A stretch of 64,000 nucleotides of DNA from Xestospongia muta (Eukaryota > Porifera > Demospongiae > Haplosclerida > Petrosiidae). Location: positions 21,024,245 through 21,088,244 of the forward strand of contig OY848917.1 of NCBI GenBank assembly GCA_963693285.1, in the 5' to 3' direction. Position numbers and translations under genes: made by a program. The notes beneath the pieces were generated by a model. That model saw nothing but the letters and a program-made list of their open reading frames with translations. It was not told the DNA's origin and searched no databases. This document shows positions 29,801 through 44,800 of this stretch, piece by piece (positions within the stretch are counted from its first letter, which is position 1; each line of letters begins with the position of its first letter).

Positions 29801-32800
29801 AGAATTAATATTACATTATATCACACTTACCGACTATTATATTTTAAACAACATATTCAGATGACAAGTCATCACACCAACATAAATGTGAAAAACAAAA
29901 CAATAGAGTAAACAAAATCACAACTACACATTTAATATACTTAGAATTCATACAACATTGTATCAAAATTACATCTTATTGTACTGTAAAGGACACGTTT
30001 AGATGATAACTAATAATAGCTACATACATGTGGAAACAAAAAGCAATAACGTAAACTAGATGACAATGACACATTCAATATGCTCATAATTTATACTAGG
30101 CTATAGCTATAAAATTTTCACAATATACTTAAAAAGGAAAACCTAGCAAGAAGCTTCAACTCTTATTACTAATAGATATCTAATGTCATAGCAATCACAG
30201 TTAGGATTACGAAATCCATTGCTGATACAGAAATTGGCAGTTACAAGATGCATTCACTTTAATCTCATTTCTTGCTCTCATAGGTTACATATAACATTAT
30301 AATAAATAAAATTGCAAAATGGATACACATAGATACCACATAATCCAAAACAATTATAGTACAGCCTGCCAAGCCTCACATGCAAGGTTTAAAAACAACT
30401 AACGAAAACAACTAACGCAAATAAAATAACAACATTCAATTCGAAAGACACATAGGTTGGATGAGTATACTCAGGATATACTATACAACAGACTATTGCT
30501 ATAACTTATAATAATTAATAATGAAATCAGATACTGTAATTTACATATGGATGTCTAATCAAGCCAGATATAGCTAATTCAACTACCAATGTACACTAAG
30601 TATTCCGGTGTCTTCATTTACAGAATACAAGTAACTTTGATTTCCTTAAGCTTAACAAACAGGAACAATGGTTACTATAGAACACCTTAAGTCTACTAAA
30701 ATATAAAATAGACCTCGTGGTAGAATACAATACTGATTTACTGACCTCTCTTTATATTTATCATATCTCTTACATCCTCATTAATATAATCTTAACTAAT
30801 TAAGGTATAAAAATGGCTTACTACTTCAAGCTCTGTAAAAACTACTACTTTCATTCTTAAACCACCTAAAATAAAACTTCTAAAACCATATACCTTATGT
30901 AAAAACATAAATGTCTGTATAAAATAATCTTTAAAGTCTCCTAGTTTTGTAATTATTTTGGCACAAAAAAAACAATAACAAGAAAGAAGAAAAACATTGT
31001 GCTGCTCTTATACTGGTGCTACCACCTGCTTTATATACTTCTTAGAGTTAGGTAAAGTAGTCTTATATCGTTACCGTATCTATGCTATATCTTCTCTAAT
31101 AGTTACTATCCATTCACGTAACTTAAACAATACAGTTCATTCTCATCATCTCAATTACCTTAGTAACAACATTCACATCGACATTATGGTTGAGAAATAG
31201 TTCAACGATGTCTCTATGTCCTTTAGAACTTGCATAATGAAGAGCTGCCCATCCTGTCTATTAGAAAAACACACAAACAATAAACTGTAAACTGTAACTA
31301 CTAACACTCTATATTTCACTCTATATTTATAAAAATTCAAAGCTAAACAAATGATGCTTCAATTCATCTCCATTACTGCTATTTTGGTGTGTGCATCTCA
31401 ACTGATTATTGAAAAATTATGAAAAAGTGATCTCTATACATCTGATGGTGTCCAATAACAATACGTAGGAAAACTAGTTAACAAACATGTTATAAAAACA
31501 AATGACATTTTTTCAAATATTCTAATAAAGTCTTTGCATCCTCTTCTACTTTTAATCTTCATCATATCTGGCATATTCTTAAAGACAATTTTCAACATTT
31601 ATTATGATAGTAAACAACTACTATTTCTCTTTAAAGAAAAGGATTTACAATTTATCTTTAGTTATACTGACTGTCTCATATAACATATGCACATCAACAC
31701 TTACTTTGTCAACAAGATCTAGTTTGGCTCCTTTCTGTGCTAAAATAAAAACAACATCTTTGTGTCCATTCTCTGCTGCTAACATGACTGCACTCATTCC
31801 ACCCTGAATATATTATTAATTACCACATTAACATGAATCATAACATCAATATATTACCTTTACCAACACTTAGATGTATCAATACACTAGTAACATTACA
31901 AACTTAGACAAAATTATGTATAGTCAAGCAAAATATGAGTCAAATAACTTTCAATAATTGGACATTATGAATACAAATTTGAAACTTTACAAAAAACTTC
32001 AAGCATTATTATATAATTCATACTACATTATATCAAATTTACATATTAATGTATTATGAAGGACACATTCAAATGATAAGCAATAACAGCTGCATAAATG
32101 TGGAAACAAAAAGCAATAACATAAATAAAATAACAAAAACCCATTCAATAAGCTCAAAATTCATACTAGAATATAGGTAGAATATGCTTAAAATGTAAGT
32201 AGTAAAACAACTTAGCAAAAAGATTTAACCATTATTAGTGATATCCAATGTCATATCGCACACAGTTAGGGTTAATAAAATTCATTGCTGATATAGTTAT
32301 CAGCTGTTAAAGAATGCACTTCAATGTCATTTGTAGCTCTCATAAGCTGCAATTACAATATAATAAATAAAATTGCAAATGTGAATACATATAGATACCA
32401 CACAATACAAAACAATTATGGTACACCCTTACAAGCTTCCCATCATAGCTATTAAAGACTATTAATCTTAATAAAAACAATAAGGTAACTAAATAACAAC
32501 TTTCAATTCAAATGACTTAGAATTAATATTACATTATATCACACTTACAAACTATTATATTTTAAACAACATATTCAGATGACAAGTCATCACACCAACA
32601 TATATGTGAAAAATAAAACAATAGAGTAAACAAAATCACAACAACACATTCAATATACTTAAAATTTATACTACATTGTATCAAAATTATATCCTATTAT
32701 ATTGTAAAGGACACATTCAAATAAGTGCTTACAAAAACATAAATGTGGAAATGAAAACAATACAGTAAACAAAATGATAACTCATACTAAAATATAAATA

Positions 32801-35800
32801 CAATACGCTTAAAATATAGGTAGAGAAACAACTTAGCAAGAAGATTCGAGTATTATTAGTGATACCCAATGTCATATCACACACAGTTAGGGTTAATAAA
32901 ATTCATTGCTGATATAGTTATCAGCTGTTAAAGGATGCACTTTAATGTCATTTGTGCCTTTCATAAGCTCCAATTACAATATAATGAATAAAATTGCAAA
33001 TCTGAATACATATAGATACCACACATTAAAAAAAAATTATAGTACACCCTTACAAGCTTCCATCATAGCTATTAAAGACTATTAATCTTAATAAAAACAA
33101 TAGGGTAACTAAATAACAACTTTCAATTCAAATGACTTAGAATTAATATTACATTATATCACACTTACCGACTATTATATTTTAAAAAACATATTCAGAT
33201 GACAAGTCATCACACAAACATAAATGTGAAAAATAAAACAATAGAGTAAACAAAATCACAACAACACATTCAATATACTTAAAATTTATACTACATTGTA
33301 TCAAAATTATATCCTATTATATTGTAAAGGACACATTCAAATAAGTGCTTACAAAAACATAAATGTGGAAATGAAAACAATACAGTAAACAAAATGATAA
33401 CTCATACTAAAATATAAATACAATACGCTTAAAATATAGGTAGAGAAACAACTTAGCAAGAAGATTCGAGTATTATTAGTGATACCCAATGTCATATCAC
33501 ACACAGTTAGGGTTAATAAAATTCATTGCTGATATAGTTATCAGCTGTTAAAGGATGCACTTTAATGTCATTTGTGCCTTTCATAAGCTCCAATTACAAT
33601 ATAATGAATAAAATTGCAAATCTGAATACATATAGATACCACACATTAAAAAAAAATTATAGTACACCCTTACAAGCTTCCATCATAGCTATTAAAGACT
33701 ATTAATCTTAATAAAAACAATAGGGTAACTAAATAACAACTTTCAATTCAAATGACTTAGAATTAATATTACATTATATCACACTTACCGACTATTATAT
33801 TTTAAAAAACATATTCAGATGACAAGTCATCACACAAACATAAATGTGAAAAATAAAACAATAGAGTAAACAAAATCACAACAACACATTCAATATACTT
33901 AAAATTTATACTACATTGTATCAAAATTATATCCTATTATATTGTAAAGGACACATTCAAATAAGTGCTTACAAAAACATAAATGTGGAAATGAAAACAA
34001 TACAGTAAACAAAATGATAACTCATACTAAAATATAGGTAGAGAAACAACTTAGCAAGAAGATTCAAGTATTATTAGTGATACCCAATGTCATATCACAC
34101 ACAATTAGGGTTAATAAAATTCATTGCTGATATAGTTATCAGCTGTTAAAGGATGCACTTTAATGTCATTTGTGCCTTTCATAAGCTCCAATTACAATAT
34201 AATGAATAAAATTGCAAATCTGAATACATATAGATACCACACAATCTAAAACAATTATGGTACACCCTTACAAGCTTCCCATCATAGCTATTAAAGACTA
34301 TTAATCTTAATAAAAACAATAAGGTAACTAAATAACAACTTTCAATTCAAAAGACTTAGAATTAATATTACATTATATCACACTTACCGACTATTATATT
34401 TTAAACAATATATTCAGATGACAAGTCATCACACCAACATATATGTGAAAAATAAAACAATAGAGTAAACAAAATCACAACAACACATTCAATATACTTA
34501 AAATTTATACTACATTGTATCAAAATTATATCCTATTATATTGTAAAGGACACATTCAAATAAGTGCTTACAAAAACATAAATGTGGAAATGAAAACAAT
34601 ACAGTAAACAAAATGATAATAACTCATACTAGAATATAGCTACAATATGCTTAAAATATAGATAGAGAAACAACTTAGCAAGAAGATTCGAGTATTATTA
34701 GTGATACCCAATGTCATATCGCACACAGTTAGGGTTAATAAAATTCATTGCTGATATAGTTATCAGCTGTTAAAGGATGCACTTTAATGTCATTTGTGCC
34801 TTTCATAAGCTCCAATTACAATATAATGAATAAAATTGCAAATCTGAATACATATAGATACCACACAATCTAAAACAATTATGGTACACCCTTACAAGCT
34901 TCCCATCATAGCTATTAAAACTATTAATGTTAATAAAAACAATAGGGTAACTAAATAACAATTTTCAATTCTAATGACTTAGAATTAATATTACATTATA
35001 TCACACTTACCGACTATTATATTTTAAACAACATATTCAGATGACAAGTCATCACACCAACATAAATGTGAAAAACAAAACAATAGAGTAAACAAAATCA
35101 CAACTACACATTTAATATACTTAGAATTCATACAACATTGTATCAAAATTACATCTTATTGTACTGTAAAGGACACGTTTAGATGATAACTAATAATAGC
35201 TACATACATGTGGAAACAAAAAGCAATAACGTAAACTAGATGACAATGACACATTCAATATGCTCATAATTTATACTAGGCTATAGCTATAAAATTTTCA
35301 CAATATACTTAAAAAGGAAAACCTAGCAAGAAGCTTCAACTCTTATTACTAATAGATATCTAATGTCATAGCAATCACAGTTAGGATTACGAAATCCATT
35401 GCTGATACAGAAATTGGCAGTTACAAGATGCATTCACTTTAATCTCATTTCTTGCTCTCATAGGTTACATATAACATTATAATAAATAAAATTGCAAAAT
35501 GGATACACATAGATACCACATAATCCAAAACAATTATAGTACAGCCTGCCAAGCCTCACATGCAAGGTTTAAAAACAACTAACGAAAACAACTAACGCAA
35601 ATAAAATAACAACATTCAATTCGAAAGACACATAGGTTGGATGAGTATACTCAGGATATACTATACAACAGACTATTGCTATAACTTATAATAATTAATA
35701 ATGAAATCAGATACTGTAATTTACATATGGATGTCTAATCAAGCCAGATATAGCTAATTCAACTACCAATGTACACTAAGTATTCCGGTGTCTTCATTTA

Positions 35801-38800
35801 CAGAATACAAGTAACTTTGATTTCCTTAAGCTTAACAAACAGGAACAATGGTTACTATAGAACACCTTAAGTCTACTAAAATATAAAATAGACCTCGTGG
35901 TAGAATACAATACTGATTTACTGACCTCTCTTTATATTTATCATATCTCTTACATCCTCATTAATATAATCTTAACTAATTAAGGTATAAAAATGGCTTA
36001 CTACTTCAAGCTCTGTAAAAACTACTACTTTCATTCTTAAACCACCTAAAATAAAACTTCTAAAACCATATACCTTATGTAAAAACATAAATGTCTGTAT
36101 AAAATAATCTTTAAAGTCTCCTAGTTTTGTAATTATTTTGGCACAAAAAAAACAATAACAAGAAAGAAGAAAAACATTGTGCTGCTCTTATACTGGTGCT
36201 ACCACCTGCTTTATATACTTCTTAGAGTTAGGTAAAGTAGTCTTATATCGTTACCATATCTATGCTATATCTTCTCTAATAGTTACTATCCATTCACGTA
36301 ACTTAAACAATACAGTTCATTCTCATCATCTCAATTACCTTAGTAACAACATTCACATCGACATTATGGTTGAGAAATAGTTCAACGATGTCTCTGTGTC
36401 CTTTAGAACTTGTATAATGAAGAGCTGCCCATCCTCTCTATTAGAAAAACACACAAACAATAAACTGTAAACTGTAACTACTAACACTCTATATTTCACT
36501 CTATATTTATAAAAATTCAAAGCTAAACAAATGATGCTTCAATTCATCTCCATTACTGCTATTTTGGTGTGTGCATCTCAACTAATTATTGGAAAATTAT
36601 GAAAAAGTGATCTCTATACATCTGATGGTGTCCAATAACAATACGTAGGAAAACTAGTTAACAAACATGTTATAAAAACAAATGACATTTTTTTAAATAT
36701 TGTAATAAAGTCTTTGCATCCTCTTCTACTTCTAATGTTCATCATATCTGGCATATTCTTATAGACAATTTTCAACCTTTATTATGATAGTAAATAACTA
36801 ATATTTCTCTTTAAGAAAAAAGGATTTACAATTTATCTTTAGTTATACTGACTGTCTCATATAACATATGCACATCAACACTTACTTCGTCAACAAGATC
36901 TAGTTTGGCTCCTTTCTGTGCTAAAATAAAAACAACATCTTTGTGTCCATTCTCTGCTGCTAACATGACTGCACTCATTCCACTCTAAATATATTATTAA
37001 TTACCATATTAACATGAATCATAACATCAATATATTACCTTTACCAACACTTAGATGTATCAATACACTAGTAACATTATAAACTTAGACAAAATTATGT
37101 ATAGTCAAGCAAAATATGAGTCAAATAACTTTCAATAATTGGACATTATAAATACAAATTTGAAACTTTACAAAAAACTTCAAGCATTATTATATAATTC
37201 ATACTACATTATATCAAATTTACATATTATTGTATTATGAAGGACACATTCAAATGATAAGCAATAACAGCTGCATAAATGTGGAAACAAAAAGCAGTAA
37301 TATAAACAAAATAACAATAACCCATTCAATAAGCTCAAAATTCATACTTGAATATAGCTACAATATGCTTAAAATGTAAGTAGTAAAACAACTTAGCAAA
37401 AAGATTTAAGCATTATTAGTGATATCCAATGTCGTATCACACACAGTTAGGGTTAATAAAATTCATTGCTAATATAGCTATCAGCTATTAAAAGATGCAC
37501 TTTAATATCATTTGTGGCTTTCATAAGGTGCAATTACAATATAATGAATAAAATTGCAAATGTGAATACATATAGATACCACACAATCTAAAACAATTAT
37601 GGTACACCCTTACAAGCTTTTCATCATAGCTATTAAAGACTATTAATCTTAATAAAAACAATAGGGTAACTAAATAACAACTTTCAATTCAAATGACTTA
37701 GAATTAATACTACATTATATCACACTTACCGACTATTATATTTTAAACAACATATTTAGATGACAAGTCATCACACCAACATAAATGTGAAAAATAAAAC
37801 AATAGAGTAAACAAAATGACAACAACACATTCAATATATTTAAAATTCATACTACATTGCATCAAAAATATATCCTATTATATTGTAAAGTACACATTCA
37901 AATAAGTACTTACAAAAACATAAATGTGGAAATAATAAACAATACAGCAAATAAAATGACAACAACTCATTCAATAACCTCAAAATTCATACTAGAATAT
38001 AACCATAATATTCTTAAAATATAGATAGAGAAACAACTTAGCAAAAAGATTCAAGTATTATTAGTGATACTCACTGTCATATTGCAGGAAGTTAGGGGTA
38101 ATAAAATTCATTGCTAATATAGTTATCAGCAGTTAAAAGATGCATTTTAATGTCATTTGTGCCTTTCATAAGCTCCAATTACAATATAATGAATAAATTT
38201 GCAAATGTGAATACATATAGATACTACACAATACAAAACAATTATAGTACACCCTTACAAGCTTCCCATCATAGCTATTAAAAACTATTAATGTTAATAA
38301 AAACAATAGGGTAACAAAATAACAACATTCAATTCAAAAGACTTAGAATTAATACTACATTATATCACACTTACCAACTATTATATTTTAACGCACATAT
38401 TCAGATGACAAGTCATCACACCAACATAAATGTGTAAAACAAAACAATAGAGTAAACAAAATCACAACAACACATTCAATATATTTAAAATTCATACTAG
38501 ATTTATCAAAAGTTATATCCTATTATATTGTAAATTACATATTCAAATAAGTACTTACAAAAACATAAATGGGGAAAAAAAATACAGCAAATAAAATGAC
38601 AACAACTCATTCAATAATCTCAAAATTCATACTAGAATATAACTATAATATTCTTAAAATATAGGTAGAGAAACAACTTAGCAAGAAGATTTGAGTATTA
38701 TTAGCGATACCCAATGTCATATCGCAGACAGTTAAGGTTAATAAAATTCATTGCTGATATAGTTATCAGCTGTTATTCTTAAATGTGGAAAAAAAACACA

Positions 38801-41800
38801 TTCATACTAGATTTATCAAAATTATATCCTATTATATTGTAAATTACACATTCAAATAAGTACTTACAAAAACATAAATGTGAAAATAAAAACAATACAG
38901 TAAACAAAATAATAATAACTCATACTATAATATAGCTACAATATGCTTAAAATATAGGTAGAGAAACAACTTAGCAAAAAGATTCAAGTATTATTAGTGA
39001 TACTCAATGTCATATCGCACGCAGTTAGGGTTAATAAAATTCATTGCTAATATAGTTATCAGCTGTTAAAAGATGCACTTTAATGTTATTTGTGGCTTTC
39101 ATAAGCTCCAATTACAATATAATGAATAAAATTGCAAATGTGAATACATATAGATACTACACAATACAAAACAATTATAGTACACCCTTACAAGCTTCCC
39201 ATGAAAGTTATTAAAAACTATTAATGTTAATAAAAACAATAGGGTAACAAAATAACAACATTCAATTCAAAAGACTTAGAATTAATTCCTCCTATTATAT
39301 TTTAAACAACATATTCAGATGACAAGTCATCACACAAACATAAATGTGAAAAATAAAACAATAGAGTAAACAAAATCACAACAACACATTCAATATTCTT
39401 AAATTTATACTACATTGTATCAAAATTATATCCTATTATATTGTAAAGTACACTTTCAAATAAGTACTTACAAAAACATAAATGTGGAAATGAAAACAAT
39501 ACAGTAAACAAAATGATAATAACTCATACTAGAATATAAATACAATACGCTTAAAATATAGGTAGAGAAACAACTTAGCAAGAAAATTCGAGTATTATTA
39601 GTGATACCCAATGTCGTATCACACACAGTTAGGGTTAATAAAATTCATTACTAAAATAGTCATCAGGTGTTAAAGGATACACTTTAATGACATTTGTGGC
39701 TTTCATAAGCTCCAATTACAATATAATGAATAAAATTGCAAATGTGAATACATATAGATACCACACAATCTAAAACAATTGTGGTACACCCTTATAAGCT
39801 TCCCATCATAGCTATTAAAAACTATTAATGTTAATATAAAACAATAAGGTAACTAAATAACAATTTTCAATTCAAATGACTTAGAATTAATATTACATTA
39901 TATCACACTTACCAACTATTATATTTTAAACAACATATTCAGATGACAAGTCATCACACCAACATAAATGTGAAAAACAAAATAATAGAGTAAACAAAAT
40001 CACAACAACACATTCAATATATTTAAAATTCATACTACATTGTATCAAAATTATATCCTATTATATTGTAAAGTACACATTCAAATAAGCGCTTACAAAA
40101 ACATAACGAGGAAATGAAAACAATACAGCAAATAAAATAACAACAACTCGTTCAATAACCTCAAAATTCATACTAGAATATAGCTATAATATTCTTAAAA
40201 TATAGATAAAGAAATAACTTAGCAAGAAGACTTGAGCATTATCAGTAATACCCAATGTCATAGAACTTGAGTTAGGGTTAATTAAATTCATTGCTGATAT
40301 AGCTATCAGCTGTTAAAAGATGCACTTTAATGTCATTTGTGGCTTTTATAAGCTCCAATTACAATATAATGAATAAAATTGCAAATGTGAATATACATAG
40401 ATACCACACAATACAAAACAATTATTGTACACCCTTACAAGCTTCCCATCATAGCTATTAAAGACTATTAATCTTAATAAAAACAATAGGGTAACTAAAT
40501 AACAACTTTCAATTCAAATGACTTAGAATTAATACTACATTATATCACACTTACCCACTATTACATTTTAAACAACACATTCAGATGACAAGTCATTACA
40601 CCAACATAAATGTGAAAAACAAAATAATAGAGTAAACAAAATCACAACAACACATTCAATATATTAAAAATTCATACTACATTGATTCAAAATTATATCC
40701 TATTATATCGTAAAGTACACATTCAAATAAGCGCTTACAAAAACATAAATGTGGAAATAAAAACAATACAGCAAATGAAATGGCAACAACTCGTTCAATA
40801 ACCTCAAAATTCATACTAGAATATAGCTATAATATTCTTAAAATATAGATAAAGAAATAACTTAGCAAGAAGATTTGAGCATTATCAGTAATACCCAATG
40901 TCATAGAACTTGAGTTAGGGTTAATTAAATTCATTGCTAATATAGTTATCAGCTGTTAAAAGATGCACTTTAATGTCATTTGTGCCTTTCATAAGCTCCA
41001 ATTACAATATAATGAATAAAATTGCAAATGTGAATATACATAGATACCACACAATACAAAACAATTATTGTACACCCTTACAAGCTTCCCATCATAGCTA
41101 TTAAAGACTATTAATCTTAATAAAAACAATAGGGTAACTAAATAACAACTTTCAATTCAAATGACTTAGAATTAATACTACATTATATCACACTTACCCA
41201 CTATTACATTTTAAACAACACATTCAGATGACAAGTCATTACACCAACATAAATGTGAAAAACAAAATAAAAGAGTAAATAAAATCACAACAACACATTC
41301 AATATATTAAAAATTCATACTACATTGATTCAAAATTATATCCTATTATATTGTAAAGTACACATTCAAATAAGCACTTACAAAAACATAAATGTGGAAA
41401 TAAAAACAATACAGCAAATGAAATGGCAACAACTCGTTCAATAACCTCAAAATTCATACTAGAATATAGCTATAATATTCTTAAAATATAGATAGAGAAA
41501 CAACTTAGCAAGAAGATTCGAGCATTATTAGTGATACCCAATGTCATAAAACACGCAGTTAGGGTTAATAAAATTCATTGCTAATATAGCTATCGGCTAT
41601 TAAAGGATGCACTTTAATGTCATTTGTGGCTTTCATAAGCCGCAATTACAATATAATGAATAAAATTGCAAATGTGAATATACATAGATACCATACAATA
41701 CAAAACAATTATTGTACACCCTTACAAACTTCCCATGAAAGTTATTAAAAACTATTAATGTTAATAAAAACAATAGGGTAACAAAATAACAACATTCAAT

Positions 41801-44800
41801 TCAAAAGACTTAGAATTAATACTACATTATATCACACTTACCAACTATTATATTTTAACGCACATATTCAGATGACAAGTCATCACACCAACATAAATGT
41901 GTAAAACAAAACAATAGAGTAAACAAAATCACAACAACACATTCAATATATTTAAAATTCATACTAGATTTATCAAAAGTTATATCCTATTATATTGTAA
42001 ATTACACATTCAATTAAGTACTTACAAAAACATAAATGTGGAAAAAAAAACAATACAGTAAACAAAATAATAATAACTCATACTATAATATAGCTACAAT
42101 ATGCTTAAAATATAGGTAGAGAAACAACTTAGCAAAAAGATTCAAGTATTATTAGTGACACTCAATGTCATATCGCACGCAGTTAGGGTTCTTACAAGCT
42201 TCCCATGAAAGTTATTGAAAACTATTAATGTTAATAAAAACAATAGGGTAACTAATAATAACTTTCAATTCAAATGACTTAGAATTAATACTACATTATA
42301 TCACACTTACCCGCTATTATATTTTAAACAACATATTCAGATGACAAGTCATTACACCAACATAAATGTGAAAAATAAAACAATAGAGTAAACAAAATCA
42401 TAACAACACATTCAATATACTTAAAATTTAGACTAAATTGTATCAAAATTATATCCTATTATATTGTAAAGGACACATTCAAATAAGTACTTACAAAAAC
42501 ATAAATGTGGAAATAAAAACAATACAGTAAACAAAATAATAATAACTCATACTATAATATAGCTACAATATGCTTAAAATATAGGTAGAGAAACAACTTA
42601 GCAAAAAGATTCAAGTATTATTAGTGACACTCAATGTCATATCGCACGCAGTTAGGGTTAATAAAATTCATTGCTGATATAGTTATCAGCTGTTAAAAGA
42701 TGCATTTTAATGTCATTTGTGGCTTTCATAAGCTCCAATTACAATATAATGAATAAAATTGCAAATGTGAATACATATAGATACCACACAATCTAAAACA
42801 ATTATGGTACACCCTTACAAGCTTTTCATCATAGCTATTAAAGACTATTAATCTTAATAAAAACAATAGGGTAACTAAATAACAACTTTCAATTCAAATG
42901 ACTTAGAATTAATACTACATTATATCACACAGATGACAAGTCATTACACCAACATAAATGTGAAAAATAAAACAATAGAGTAAACAAAATCACAACAACA
43001 CATTCAATATTTTTAAAATTCATACTACATTGTATCAAAATTATATCTTATTATATTGTGAAGTAAACATTCAAATAAGCGCTTACAAAAACATAAATGT
43101 GGAAATGAAAACAATACAGCAAATAAAATGGCAACAACCCATTCAATAACCTCAAAATTCATACTAGAATATAGCTAGAATATGCTTAAATATAGATAGA
43201 GAAACAACTTAGCAAGAAGATTTAAGCATTATTAGTGATATCCAATGTCATATCACACACAGTAAGTGTTATATAAAATTCATTGCTGATATAGTTATCA
43301 GCTGTTAAAGGATGCACTTTAATGTCATTTGTGGCTTTCATAAGCTCCAATTACAATATAATAAAAAAAATTGCAAATGTGAATACATATAGATACCACA
43401 CAATACAAAACAATTATGGTACACCCTTACAAGCTTCCCATCATAGCTATTAGAGACTATTAATCTTAATAAAAACAATAGGGTAATTAAATAACAACTT
43501 TCAATTCAAATGACTTAGAATTAATACTACATTATATCACACTTACCCGCTATTATATTTTAAACAACATATTCAGATGACAAGTCATCCCACCAACATA
43601 AATGTGAAAAACAAAATAATAGAGTAAACAAAATCACAACAACACATTCAATATATTTAAAATTCATACTACATTGTATCAAAATTATATCCTATTATAT
43701 TGTAAAGTACACATTCAAATAATCACTTACAAAAACATAAACGTGGAAATGAAAACAATACAGCAAATGAAATGGCAACAACTCGTTCAATAACCTCAAA
43801 ATTCATACTAGAATATAGCTATAATATTCTTAAAATATAGATAGAGAAACAACTTAGCAAGAAGATTTGAGCATTATTAGTGATACCCAATGTCATAAAA
43901 CACACAGTTAGGGTTAATAAAATTCATTGCTAATATAGCTATCGGCTATTAAAGGATGCATTTTAATGTCATTTGTGCCTTTCATAAGCTCCAATTACAA
44001 TATAATGAATAAAATTGCAAATGTGTATATACATAGATACCACACAATACAAAATCATTATTGTACACCCTTACAAGCTTCCCATCATAGCTATTAAAAT
44101 CTATTAATCTTAATAAAAACAATAGGGTAACTAAATAACAACTTTCAATTCAAATGACTTAGAATTAATACTACATTATATCACACTTACCCGCTATTAT
44201 ATTTTAAAGAACACATTCAGATGACAAGTCATCACACCAACATAAATGTGAAAAACAAAACAATAGAGTAAACAAAATCACAACTACACATTTAATATAC
44301 TTAGAATTCATACAACATTGTATCAAAATTACTTCTTATTGTACTGTAAAGGACACGTTTAGATGATAACTAATAATAGCTACATACATGTGGAAACAAA
44401 AAGCAATAACGTAAACTAGATGACAATGACACATTCAATATGCTCATAATTTATACTAGGCTATAGCTATAAAATTTTCACAATATACTTAAAAAGGAAA
44501 ACCTAGCAAGAAGCTTCAACTCTTATTACTAATAGATATCTAATGTCATAGCAATCACAGTTAGGATTACGAAATCCATTGCTGATACAGAAATTGGCAG
44601 TTACAAGATGCATTCACTTTAATCTCATTTCTTGCTCTCATAGGTTACATATAACATTATAATAAATAAAATTGCAAAATGGATACTCATAGATACCACA
44701 TAATCTTAAACAATTATAATACAGCCTGCCAAGCCTCACATGCAAGGTTTAAAAACAACTAACGAAAACAACTAACGCAAATAAAATAACAACATTCAAT

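Larger units (their letters stand above)
28640..32540. repeat. Segmental duplication copy 1 (contains A4 and B3)
   Basis: Matches 33820-37720 at offset 5180 and, in its A/B exon part, 44190-46910 at a further 9180. It includes two array units, a unique AT-rich stretch with TATTCCGGTGTCTTCATTTA, exon A, the short intron and exon B. The duplicated module is thus end of array, A, B, start of next array. Confidence 0.85.
33820..37720. repeat. Segmental duplication copy 2 (contains A3 and B2)
   Basis: Near-identical to copy 1 over the 30.4-32.0 kb equivalent, with a few substitutions in the B-exon half (for example TTTTTTAAATATTGTAATA) that it shares with copy 3. Copies 2 and 3 are therefore closer to each other. 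Confidence 0.85.
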
